Of a DNA stretch of 13,376 nt, positions 7,830 through 13,376 are shown piece by piece. A program made the translations under genes and the position numbers. The first letter of the stretch is position 1. The number at the start of each line of letters is the position of its first letter. The notes below the pieces were generated by a model. The model had not been told where the DNA came from. It saw only the letters and a program-made list of their open reading frames with translations, and searched no databases. The stretch lies in NCBI GenBank assembly GCA_021828525.1, contig JAJZGM010000014.1, forward strand, positions 1 to 13,376. The letters are read 5' to 3'. Source of the stretch: Nitrospirota bacterium. GTDB taxonomy: Bacteria; Nitrospirota; Leptospirillia; Leptospirillales; Leptospirillaceae.

Positions 7830-7873
7830 TATTGATTCCATTGGTCCGGTAACCGGAAAGGAATATCCTAAGA

Positions 7874-10003
7874 ATGAAACCAGAGACTGTAGAAGTGATC
7901 GTTGGCGGAAAGTCCGTCAGGATCGAAACAGGCCGCATGGCACGTCAGGCTGACGGAGCAGTTGTCCTGTGGGTTGAGGGGACAGTGATCATCGCGACCG
8001 CCGTGGCCTCGAAGACAATCAAGCCGGGAACGGACTTTCTCCCTCTGACGGTGGATTATCAGGAGCGTGCCTATGCGGCAGGGAAGATTCCTGGAGGATT
8101 TTTCAAGAGGGAAGGGAAGCCTTCAGAAAGGGAAATCCTGAACAGCCGCCTGGTTGATCGTCCTATTCGCCCTTTGTTCCCGGAAGGGTTTTATTACGAT
8201 ACCCAGGTGATCGCTTCGGTCGTTTCGGCAGACAGAAGCGGTGTGACCGACGTAATGGCCGTCGTCGCGGCATCGGCAGCCCTCACGATTTCCGACATCC
8301 CCTTCCATGATCCTTTGGGAGCCGTCCGGGTCGGATACATTGATGGAAATTTTGTCATCAACCCGGATCTTGAGGCTCAGGAAAAGTCCATTATTGACCT
8401 TGTTGTCGCCGGAACCGCCGATGCCATCATGATGGTGGAAGGAAAGGCCTCCGAGGTTTCGGAGGAGCTTTTCCTCGAGGCCATCCGTACCGCCCACAAT
8501 GCCTGCCAGCCTATCATTTCCGCTCAGATCGAGCTTCAGAAAAAAATCGGCAAGGCCAAGCGGCAACTCCCCCCCGTCCCGGTCCGTCCCGAACTTATGG
8601 ACCGGATCCGGGCGGGAGCCAAGGATTCCCTGACGGAAATCCTTGTCATGTCCGACAAGAAGTCGCGTGAGGACAGGACGACGGAAATCCGCAATGCCCT
8701 CTGCAAGGAACTCTTCCTGGAGGGGTTCAAGGACTCCCAGGAAGAAAAGGAATTCTCCACCGGATTCCATGATCTCGAACGGGAGCTTCTTCGGGCGATG
8801 GTCCTCGACCGGGGGATCCGGGCCGATGGACGAAAGACCACGGAAATCCGTCCGATCACCATTGAAGTGGGCATTCTTCCCCGAACCCATGGGTCGGCCC
8901 TCTTTACCCGCGGGGAGACCCAGAGCCTTTCCGTCGCCACTCTGGGAACTTCTGATGACGAACAGAGGATTGACGCCCTGGAGGGGGAATCCACCAAACG
9001 GTTCATGCTCCACTACAATTTTCCTGCCTTTTCCGTGGGGGAGGTCAAGCCGATGCGCGGTCCCGGCCGAAGGGAAATCGGCCATGGAAACCTGGCGGAA
9101 CGGGCGCTCCTTCCGGTCCTTCCCTCCCGGGAGACCTTTCCCTATTCCATCCGGTTGGTTTCGGACATCCTCGAGTCCAACGGTTCGACCTCCATGGCGA
9201 CGGTCTGCGGAGGAACCCTGGCCATGATGGATGCCGGGATTCCGATCAAGGCCCCTGTGGCAGGAATTGCCATGGGGCTGATAAAGGAAGGGGAACGCGT
9301 CGCCATCCTTTCTGACATTCTGGGAATCGAGGACCACCTGGGTGACATGGATTTCAAGGTGACCGGAACCGATGCCGGCGTCACTGCGGTCCAGATGGAC
9401 ATCAAGATCAAGGGAATCACCCTTGAGATTATGAAAAAGGCCCTTGATCAGGCCAGGGAAGGCCGTATCCATATCATGGGTAAAATGAAGGCCTCTCTTC
9501 CATCCGTGCGCGAAACCATGTCGCCGTATGCCCCCCGGATTCTGACCATTCAGGTAAAACAGGACAAGATCCGGGAAGTGATCGGCCCCGGAGGGAAAAT
9601 GATCCGGAGCATTACGGAGAAGACTGGAGTCAAGATCGATATCGAGGATTCGGGGCTGATTCGGGTTGCCTCGGCCGACGAGGAGGCTGCAAGAAGGGCC
9701 ATCGAAATGATCAACCAGATTGTCGCCGAAGCGGAAGTCGGGAAGATCTACCTCGGGAAGGTCAAAACCGTTGCAGATTATGGGGCCTTTGTGGAGATCA
9801 TGCCGGGAACGACGGGTTTGTGCCATGTCTCCCAGCTTGAACCGCGCCGGGTCGAAAAGGTCACCGATGTCGTCAACGAAGGCGATGAAATTCTGGTCAA
9901 GGTCCTTGAGGTGGACCGTTCGGGAAAGATACGCCTGTCCCGCAAGGAAGCGATTGCCGAGGAAGGGGAGGCCAGGGAGCACCGCACCGCCCCCAAGGCC
10001 TGA
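7874..10003 (+). CDS. pnp: Polyribonucleotide nucleotidyltransferase (PNPase)
   Basis: PNPase is a 3'-to-5' phosphorolytic exoribonuclease (and polymerase) forming a trimeric ring, central to mRNA decay and usually part of the degradosome. It has 709 residues, the normal length. Order: first RNase PH-like domain (about 1-210, with ADGAVVLWVEGTVIIATAV and RPIRPLFPEGFYYDTQV), an all-helical linker (to about 305), the second and catalytic RNase PH domain (about 310-540, with ADGRKTTEIRPI and GDMDFKVTGTDAG; Asp491 and Asp493 correspond to the metal/phosphate-site region), a KH domain with GPGG at 571-574, and a C-terminal S1 domain (about 622-692). ATG 7874 has AAAGGA at 7857-7862, 11 bases upstream. 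Its leader contains an inverted repeat, and its 3' end has tandem terminator-like hairpins. Confidence 0.98.
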   Translation: MKPETVEVIVGGKSVRIETGRMARQADGAVVLWVEGTVIIATAVASKTIKPGTDFLPLTVDYQERAYAAGKIPGGFFKREGKPSEREILNSRLVDRPIRPLFPEGFYYDTQVIASVVSADRSGVTDVMAVVAASAALTISDIPFHDPLGAVRVGYIDGNFVINPDLEAQEKSIIDLVVAGTADAIMMVEGKASEVSEELFLEAIRTAHNACQPIISAQIELQKKIGKAKRQLPPVPVRPELMDRIRAGAKDSLTEILVMSDKKSREDRTTEIRNALCKELFLEGFKDSQEEKEFSTGFHDLERELLRAMVLDRGIRADGRKTTEIRPITIEVGILPRTHGSALFTRGETQSLSVATLGTSDDEQRIDALEGESTKRFMLHYNFPAFSVGEVKPMRGPGRREIGHGNLAERALLPVLPSRETFPYSIRLVSDILESNGSTSMATVCGGTLAMMDAGIPIKAPVAGIAMGLIKEGERVAILSDILGIEDHLGDMDFKVTGTDAGVTAVQMDIKIKGITLEIMKKALDQAREGRIHIMGKMKASLPSVRETMSPYAPRILTIQVKQDKIREVIGPGGKMIRSITEKTGVKIDIEDSGLIRVASADEEAARRAIEMINQIVAEAEVGKIYLGKVKTVADYGAFVEIMPGTTGLCHVSQLEPRRVEKVTDVVNEGDEILVKVLEVDRSGKIRLSRKEAIAEEGEAREHRTAPKA

Positions 10004-10026
10004 TGGTTTCCCTTTGAGGGCTTTTT
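9989..10026 (+). terminator. Putative Rho-independent terminator after pnp
   Basis: GCCCCCAAGG (9989-9998), inside the last pnp codons, can pair with CCTTTGAGGGC (10011-10021) with one mismatch and one bulge. Five T residues follow (10022-10026). A shorter CCCT/AGGG hairpin (10010-10020) is the minimal alternative. The stem is imperfect, so efficiency may be modest. Confidence 0.5.
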
Positions 10027-10048
10027 CATCCGTTTTGGATTCAGATTT

Positions 10049-10075
10049 GGTCTTCGAAAAGACTTCTTGTTTTTT
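10049..10075 (+). terminator. Second terminator-like hairpin after pnp
   Basis: GGTCTT (10049-10054) and AAGACT (10059-10064) form a six-pair stem, with a closing G-T wobble, around a CGAA loop. The T-rich tail ends in six Ts (10070-10075). It may back up the hairpin at the pnp stop codon. Its T-tract overlaps the -35 element of the promoter proposed below. Confidence 0.5.
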
Positions 10076-10095
10076 GGAAGTTCCTTTGCCATAAT
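10067..10095 (+). promoter_or_regulatory. Putative sigma-70 promoter of the small membrane protein
   Basis: TTGTTT (10067-10072) and CATAAT (10090-10095) are separated by exactly 17 bases. They match the -35 consensus at 3 of 6 positions and the -10 consensus at 5 of 6. Transcription would start near 10102, giving a leader of about 130 bases before the small gene at 10234. No other gene lies between, and terminator-like hairpins separate it from pnp. Confidence 0.5.
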
Positions 10096-10137
10096 GTTCG
10101 GGTCTGAATTTCAATGGGTAAGGATCGCCTTTTTACC

Positions 10138-10187
10138 CCCCTTCCGCCTCTCTCGACAGAGTTTTCTGGAAGGGGAAGTCCTTTCCC
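10138..10187 (+). promoter_or_regulatory. Leader with competing hairpins
   Basis: CCCCTTCC (10138-10145) pairs perfectly with GGAAGGGG (10168-10175). The same GGGG is also needed for a second hairpin, GGGGAA (10172-10177) with TTTCCC (10182-10187) around a GTCC loop. The two folds exclude each other, as in attenuators or RNA switches. No known riboswitch class is recognised, and GC-rich DNA can give such pairings by chance. Confidence 0.3.
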
Positions 10188-10233
10188 GGGTCTTTCGGGG
10201 GAAGGTGTGGCATTCAAAAAGGAGGAGATGCCG

Positions 10234-10356
10234 ATGGATGTGAACAAGGGTTTTGCCGGTCTGATTGTTGTTGCAATCATTATGGTCGTCGTTTGGGGGG
10301 GCCTCTCAGCGTATGTGGGCGTAAACCCCTTCTTTCTTCCCACCGGGGCCCACTAG
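10234..10356 (+). CDS. 40-residue single-pass membrane peptide
   Basis: I recognise no family for this gene. ATG 10234 is preferred: GGAGGAG (10221-10227), within a longer AAAAAGGAGGAG, lies six bases upstream. An in-frame ATG at 10228 is too close to it, and an open extension back to ATG 10114 is likely just leader. The peptide begins MDVNKGF, then has one strongly hydrophobic helix (about 7-28, AGLIVVAIIMVVVWGGLSAYV), and ends in NPFFLPTGAH. The short charged N-terminus and single helix resemble small accessory subunits of respiratory or other membrane complexes, but that is only a shape comparison. It appears to be its own transcription unit: promoter at 10067-10095 and a strong terminator 21 bases past the stop. 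Confidence 0.65.
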   Translation: MDVNKGFAGLIVVAIIMVVVWGGLSAYVGVNPFFLPTGAH

Positions 10357-10377
10357 TTTCAGGCTGGTCGATTCGCC

Positions 10378-10404
10378 CACCGGTCTGACCGGTGATTTTT
10401 CTTT
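10378..10404 (+). terminator. Strong Rho-independent terminator
   Basis: CACCGGT (10378-10384) and ACCGGTG (10388-10394) form a perfect seven-pair stem around a CTG loop. It is followed by ATTTTTCTTT (10395-10404). This is the clearest terminator in the window. It ends the small-membrane-protein transcript and insulates the M16-pdxJ-acpS cluster. Confidence 0.85.
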
Positions 10405-10430
10405 GCATTTATTCTATTCTTCTTTTGCAG

Positions 10431-10495
10431 GGGGTGCCGTCCACAAGTCGGCGCCCTTTCTGTAATGGATGTCCCTTCGGGGACCCTGTGGTCCC
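10431..10495 (+). promoter_or_regulatory. Cluster of hairpins upstream of the M16 gene
   Basis: GGGTGCCG (10432-10439) pairs with CGGCGCCC (10449-10456) with one G-T wobble and a nine-base loop. Next, GTCCC-TTCG-GGGAC (10471-10484) is a perfect hairpin with a TTCG tetraloop. Its right arm can instead pair downstream as GGGACC-CTGT-GGTCCC (10480-10495), followed by a pyrimidine-rich TTCCCTCTCTTT. The last two folds exclude each other. This could be a leader, an attenuator or a small RNA; I recognise no known family. Confidence 0.35.
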
Positions 10496-10506
10496 TTCCC
10501 TCTCTT

Positions 10507-10551
10507 TAAAATAAATGGATTGCTCCGCTCCGGATAACGATTGGCAATCGT
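10507..10551 (+). promoter_or_regulatory. AT-rich box and perfect dyad before the M16 gene
   Basis: TAAAAT (10507-10512) is a 5/6 match to a -10 box in a rare AT-rich patch, but no good -35 box lies upstream. Shortly downstream, ACGATTG-G-CAATCGT (10537-10551) is a perfect 15-base dyad. This is the size and symmetry of a repressor operator. Both lie in the non-coding leader if the M16 gene starts at 10616 or later. The role is inferred. Confidence 0.3.
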
Positions 10552-10615
10552 CCTTCCTGGATCTTGTCCCCTTTCCCCACCTCAGGGAAGGACAAAATTC
10601 CCGGATTATTTGGGG

Positions 10616-11878
10616 GTGGAGTCTTCAGAAGAAAGAATCGACGTGCCCTATATAAAACAAGTTCTGACAAATGGCCTGACCGTTTACTGCGATCCTCTCG
10701 CGACATCCCGATCGGTCGCCATCGGAGCGTGGATCCGGGCTGGTTCGCGTTTTGAAACGGCGGGTGAGGCCGGAATGACACATTTCCTCGAACACATGTG
10801 TTTCAAGGGAACACCCTCGCGGTCCGCCCAGCAGATTGCCAACGAGATGGATCATCTCGGAGGAGAGATGAACGCCTTTACCTCCCAGGAGATGACCTGC
10901 TTTTATGCTCATGTCCTCTCCGAAAATGCTGTCCACGCGGCGGAACTCCTGGGCGACCTTCTGACACGATCGGTCTTTGATCCGGAGGAGCTCTCCCGGG
11001 AAAAGGGCGTGGTGATAGAAGAGATAGCCGAATCCCAGGACGATCCGGAAGACCTGGTCACACAGCAGCTCTACGAGGTCCATTTCGGAAACCATCCCCT
11101 GGCGCTGCCCATTCTGGGGACTGAGGCGTCCGTCATGAAGTTTGAGAGAGAGGACATTCTTAAGTATTTTCGCAAGAATTATCATCGGGACGGGATGTTC
11201 CTGACAATCTCGGGCCGATTCCAATGGCCACAGCTTCGGGAGGGCCTCGAAAAGGCCTTTGCTGACATCCCGGCCGGAAATGCCTGGACTTCTCCGTCTT
11301 CCCAGGATTTCAAGCCCGCCTTCCAGAGCCGGGAAACCGCAAGGGACCTGGAGCAGGTTCACGTTGCCCTTGGGATCTCCGGGTTGCCGGTCGCCCACAG
11401 AGACCAGACGGCCCTTCGCCTCCTGAACCTCCACCTGGGAGGGGGAATGAGCTCCCGGCTTTTCCAGGAGGTCAGGGAAAAGCGCGGTCTGGCCTATTCG
11501 ATTTACTCCACAAGCCAGTCTTTCGTTGATGGAGGGATCGTCCGGATCGCCGCCTCCACCAGGCTTTCCAAAAAGCAGGAACTCCTCTCCATCCTCGAAG
11601 AGGAGCTGGACCGGCTCAAGAAGGTTCCCCTGGCCAAAGATGAGCTTGTCCGGGCCAAAAACCAGCTCAAAAGTTCCCTTCTGATCGGCCTTGAATCGAT
11701 TCTGACCCGGATGAACAAGATGGGGCGTGATATCTTTTACTGGGGAGAGGAACTCGAGACGGAGACCCTCGAACGATGGATTGACGAGGCCACTCCCGAA
11801 GACCTTTTGAGGGTGGCAACCAACCAGGACTGGACCTCCCGCCGATCCCTCAGCATTCTTGGGCCGGAAAGGGATTAG
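10616..11878 (+). CDS. M16 family zinc metallopeptidase
   Basis: This is a pitrilysin/mitochondrial-processing-peptidase-like protease (M16B type) of about 420 residues. The inverted zinc motif HxxEH is intact (His56-Phe-Leu-Glu59-His60, in THFLEHMCFKGT), and the third ligand region VVIEEIAES supplies Glu135/Glu136, about 75 residues later. LTNGLTVY and AGSRFE precede the motif. A second, non-catalytic half contains GGGMSSRLFQEVREKRGLAYSIYS. No signal peptide is seen, so it is probably cytoplasmic. The start is uncertain: GTG 10616 and GTG 10643 both lack a good ribosome site, while the longest frame (TTG 10541) would place translation inside the dyad. M16 genes commonly follow pnp, and here pdxJ begins two bases after the stop. 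Confidence 0.92.
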   Translation: MESSEERIDVPYIKQVLTNGLTVYCDPLATSRSVAIGAWIRAGSRFETAGEAGMTHFLEHMCFKGTPSRSAQQIANEMDHLGGEMNAFTSQEMTCFYAHVLSENAVHAAELLGDLLTRSVFDPEELSREKGVVIEEIAESQDDPEDLVTQQLYEVHFGNHPLALPILGTEASVMKFEREDILKYFRKNYHRDGMFLTISGRFQWPQLREGLEKAFADIPAGNAWTSPSSQDFKPAFQSRETARDLEQVHVALGISGLPVAHRDQTALRLLNLHLGGGMSSRLFQEVREKRGLAYSIYSTSQSFVDGGIVRIAASTRLSKKQELLSILEEELDRLKKVPLAKDELVRAKNQLKSSLLIGLESILTRMNKMGRDIFYWGEELETETLERWIDEATPEDLLRVATNQDWTSRRSLSILGPERD

Positions 11879-11880
11879 TC

Positions 11881-12639
11881 ATGCCCCTTCCCGGTATGCC
11901 CGTTCGTCTGGGAGTCAATATCGATCATGTGGCCACTCTCAGACAGGCTCGGGGGGAGTTCGATCCTGACCCCCTGGCGGCGGCACATCTGGCGAGACTG
12001 GCGGGCGCCGACCAGATCGTCCTCCATGTCCGGGAGGATCGTCGCCATGCCAATGAAAATGATCTCAGGCGACTGAGGGAGACCGCATCCCTTCCGGTAA
12101 ACCTCGAAATGGCCCTCACGCAAGAGATGGCAGAGCTGGCATTCGCCCTGGTCCCGGATCGGGTGACACTTGTTCCCGAAAAACGAAATGAGACGACCAC
12201 CGAAGGCGGCCTGGTCCTGACTCCCGATTACCTCCGGGCCCTGGATGCCTTTTCGGGTCGATGTGCAGACTTGGGGATCCGGGTCAGCCTTTTCATGGAT
12301 CCCGACCCTGAGATGCTGGGAAGGCTTCCCAGTGCCTCCGTGGACCAGGTTGAGCTCCATACGGGCCCTTTTGCCCGCGCCTTTGGCTCTTCCAGGGAGA
12401 AAGAGGAGTTCGCCCGACTGACCTTTGCTGCGACCCTGGTCGCCCGGCACGGGCTTGTCGTGGCAGCCGGCCATGGCCTGACCCTTTACAATCTTCCCCG
12501 GATCCTCGCGATTCCGGGGCTGGCCGAGGTCAATATCGGCCACAGCATCATTTCCCGGGCCGTCCTTTTGGGTCTCCGCGAGGCGGTTTCCGAGGTGAGA
12601 ACTCTCCTGCTTCACTCCCTGGGAGGGAGGGCGTCATGA
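11881..12639 (+). CDS. pdxJ: Pyridoxine 5'-phosphate synthase
   Basis: PdxJ condenses 1-deoxy-D-xylulose 5-phosphate with 3-amino-2-oxopropyl phosphate to pyridoxine 5'-phosphate, the last ring-forming step of DXP-dependent vitamin B6 synthesis. It is a cytoplasmic TIM barrel of 252 residues. Family motifs: LGVNIDHVATLRQARG (10-25), VLHVREDRRH with His49, NLEMA with Glu76, VPEKRNETTTEGG (97-109), VELHTG (156-161), AGHGLT with His197, and EVNIGHSIISRAVLLGL. His49, Glu76 and His197 line up with E. coli His45, Glu72 and His193. ATG 11881 is two bases after the M16 stop, with AAAGGGA before it. ATG 11896 is a possible alternative. The stop overlaps the acpS start (ATGA). Confidence 0.97.
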   Translation: MPLPGMPVRLGVNIDHVATLRQARGEFDPDPLAAAHLARLAGADQIVLHVREDRRHANENDLRRLRETASLPVNLEMALTQEMAELAFALVPDRVTLVPEKRNETTTEGGLVLTPDYLRALDAFSGRCADLGIRVSLFMDPDPEMLGRLPSASVDQVELHTGPFARAFGSSREKEEFARLTFAATLVARHGLVVAAGHGLTLYNLPRILAIPGLAEVNIGHSIISRAVLLGLREAVSEVRTLLLHSLGGRAS

Positions 12640-13013
12640 TTTGCGGGATCGGGGTGGATCTGGTCCTTGTCTCCCGAATCCACGGGGCCATGAATCGCTT
12701 CGGGGAGAGGTTCGCATCACGGGTCTACACTCCGGAAGAATGCCATCAGTCAGGGGGAAAGGCAATCTTTCTGGCTGGACGATTTGCGATCAAGGAAGCG
12801 CTCCTCAAGGCTCTCGGCACCGGGATGGCCGGAGGGGTCAGCTGGAAGGAGATCGAGACATTGGCCAGGGAGTCGGGAGCCCCGGAGGTGACCTGTTCGG
12901 GAAGGGTCGCGCATCTCATGGGCCTTCGGGGGATCAAGAAGGTCTGGGCCTCCTTGAGCCATGAACAAGACCATGTGGTGGCGGTCGTCGTTCTGGAGGG
13001 ACCTGGACCGTGA
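12636..13013 (+). CDS. acpS: Holo-[acyl-carrier-protein] synthase
   Basis: AcpS transfers 4'-phosphopantetheine from coenzyme A to the serine of apo-acyl carrier protein, activating it for fatty acid synthesis. It has 125 residues. Signature regions: ICGIGVDLV with metal-binding Asp8, RFASRVYTPEE, and FLAGRFAIKEALLKALGTG with Glu54 as second metal ligand. WASLSHEQDHVVAVVVLE forms the C-terminal strand pair. The start overlaps the pdxJ stop by four bases and its own stop overlaps the next start (GTGA at 13010-13013), so all three genes are likely translationally coupled. A pdxJ-acpS-yjeF order is common in bacteria. Confidence 0.96.
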   Translation: MICGIGVDLVLVSRIHGAMNRFGERFASRVYTPEECHQSGGKAIFLAGRFAIKEALLKALGTGMAGGVSWKEIETLARESGAPEVTCSGRVAHLMGLRGIKKVWASLSHEQDHVVAVVVLEGPGP

Positions 13014-13376
13014 GGGTCATGACACCGGAGGAGATGCGGGAGACGGATGGTCGTGCGGTCCGCGATTTTCGGATTTCTGAAGAGATCCTGATGGAGCGGG
13101 CGGGCATGGCGGTTTCCGAAGTCTGCCGAAAAATCATAGGAAAGAGCTCCCTCCGGCCCGGACGTCGTCCCGTCCTTGCCGTGGCCGGTGGAGGGCACAA
13201 CGGGGCCGACAGTCTCGTTTGCCTCCGGGATCTGGTGAGCCTCGGATTTTCGGGTGAGGCCCTTGTGACCGAGGAAGACCCCGGTCGTCGAAGTGCCGCG
13301 CTGCTTCGCGAAATCGAGCGTCTCCAGGGATTGGGGGTTTCCGTCATCTTTCCGGGAGAGGGCAGTGTCCGCCATC
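13010..13376 (+). CDS. NAD(P)H-hydrate epimerase, YjeF_N domain (partial, 3' end cut)
   Basis: This gene runs off the right edge, with 122 codons visible. GTG 13010 overlaps the acpS stop and has GGAGGG (12995-13000) nine bases upstream; ATG 13019 is an alternative. The protein begins VRVMTPEEMRETDGRAV, followed by ISEEILMERAGMAV (22-35), the typical YjeF_N N-terminus ('lD..ai..gis..LMErAG'), then VLAVAGGGHNGADSLVCLRDL. Known members epimerise damaged NADHX/NADPHX for repair by a C-terminal or separate dehydratase; whether a fused dehydratase follows cannot be seen. The nucleotide-binding motif is unusual: GGGHNGADS (60-68) where most family members have GxGNNGGDG. The family call is fairly firm, epimerase activity less so. 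Confidence 0.82.
   Translation, partial: MRVMTPEEMRETDGRAVRDFRISEEILMERAGMAVSEVCRKIIGKSSLRPGRRPVLAVAGGGHNGADSLVCLRDLVSLGFSGEALVTEEDPGRRSAALLREIERLQGLGVSVIFPGEGSVRH

Noticed and set aside
8123..10114. A 663-residue open frame on the - strand opposite pnp
   Set aside because: It is a mirror of the strongly conserved pnp gene. It arises because codons reading as stops on the other strand (TTA, CTA, TCA) are avoided in this GC-rich codon usage. Its translation shows no family features and no ribosome site is evident.
10114..10233. N-terminal extension of the small membrane peptide to ATG 10114
   Set aside because: There is no ribosome site at 10114 and the translated stretch is Pro/Gly/Ser-rich with no family features, whereas GGAGGAG sits at ideal distance from ATG 10234. 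The stretch reads better as a structured leader.
11875..12615. A 246-residue - strand open frame opposite pdxJ
   Set aside because: pdxJ is unambiguous, with all active-site motifs. The antisense frame is a codon-bias shadow.
12746..13375. A 209-residue - strand open frame at the right edge
   Set aside because: It overlaps acpS and the YjeF_N gene, both supported by conserved motifs and coupled starts. The antisense product is compositionally odd and unrecognised.
1..13376. CRISPR arrays, insertion sequences, phage genes, tRNA or rRNA
   Set aside because: No direct repeat series, transposase motifs, terminal inverted repeats, cloverleaf sequences or rRNA motifs were seen. The gene content is conserved core chromosome.

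Overview
This window is ordinary bacterial core chromosome. Twelve well-supported housekeeping or conserved genes all lie on the + strand, packed with short gaps or 4-base overlaps, in GC-rich DNA with many CGG and GGG codons and frequent GTG or TTG starts. A lipoprotein signal, DUF503/YlxP next to rbfA, and the pdxJ-acpS-nnr cluster suggest a Gram-negative bacterium outside the gamma-proteobacteria. A Nitrospirota (Leptospirillum-like) or deltaproteobacterial-type lineage is my guess, at low confidence. I see no mobile element, phage gene, CRISPR array, tRNA or rRNA.

Layout. Positions 1-193 have no firmly assignable gene. Positions 194-1071 hold a three-helix DUF4337 membrane protein and a tiny lipoprotein. 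Positions 1144-7430 are the classical translation and ribosome-maturation operon: rimP, nusA, infB, ylxP-like DUF503, rbfA, truB. It continues with rpsO (7463-7732) and pnp (7874-10003), which ends in two tandem terminator-like hairpins. Positions 10067-10404 look like a small self-contained unit: promoter, structured leader, a 40-residue single-helix membrane peptide and a very clear terminator. A structured non-coding stretch (10405-10615) follows. Then comes a second tight cluster: M16 zinc peptidase, pdxJ, acpS and the start of an NAD(P)HX epimerase (YjeF_N) gene that runs off the right edge.

How the genes work together. The first operon couples transcription elongation and antitermination (NusA), translation initiation (IF-2), 30S maturation (RimP, RbfA, S15), tRNA pseudouridylation (TruB) and RNA decay (PNPase). 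The second cluster combines protein processing with cofactor work: pyridoxal phosphate synthesis, phosphopantetheinylation of acyl carrier protein, and NAD(P)HX repair.

The parts most worth a second look are not the core genes. They are the orphan small-membrane-protein unit and its switching hairpins (10049-10404), the structured leader before the M16 gene, the rpsO-pnp intergenic inverted repeat overlapping a TATAAT box, and the degenerate nucleotide-binding motif in the YjeF_N protein. No striking new multi-gene system is visible here.
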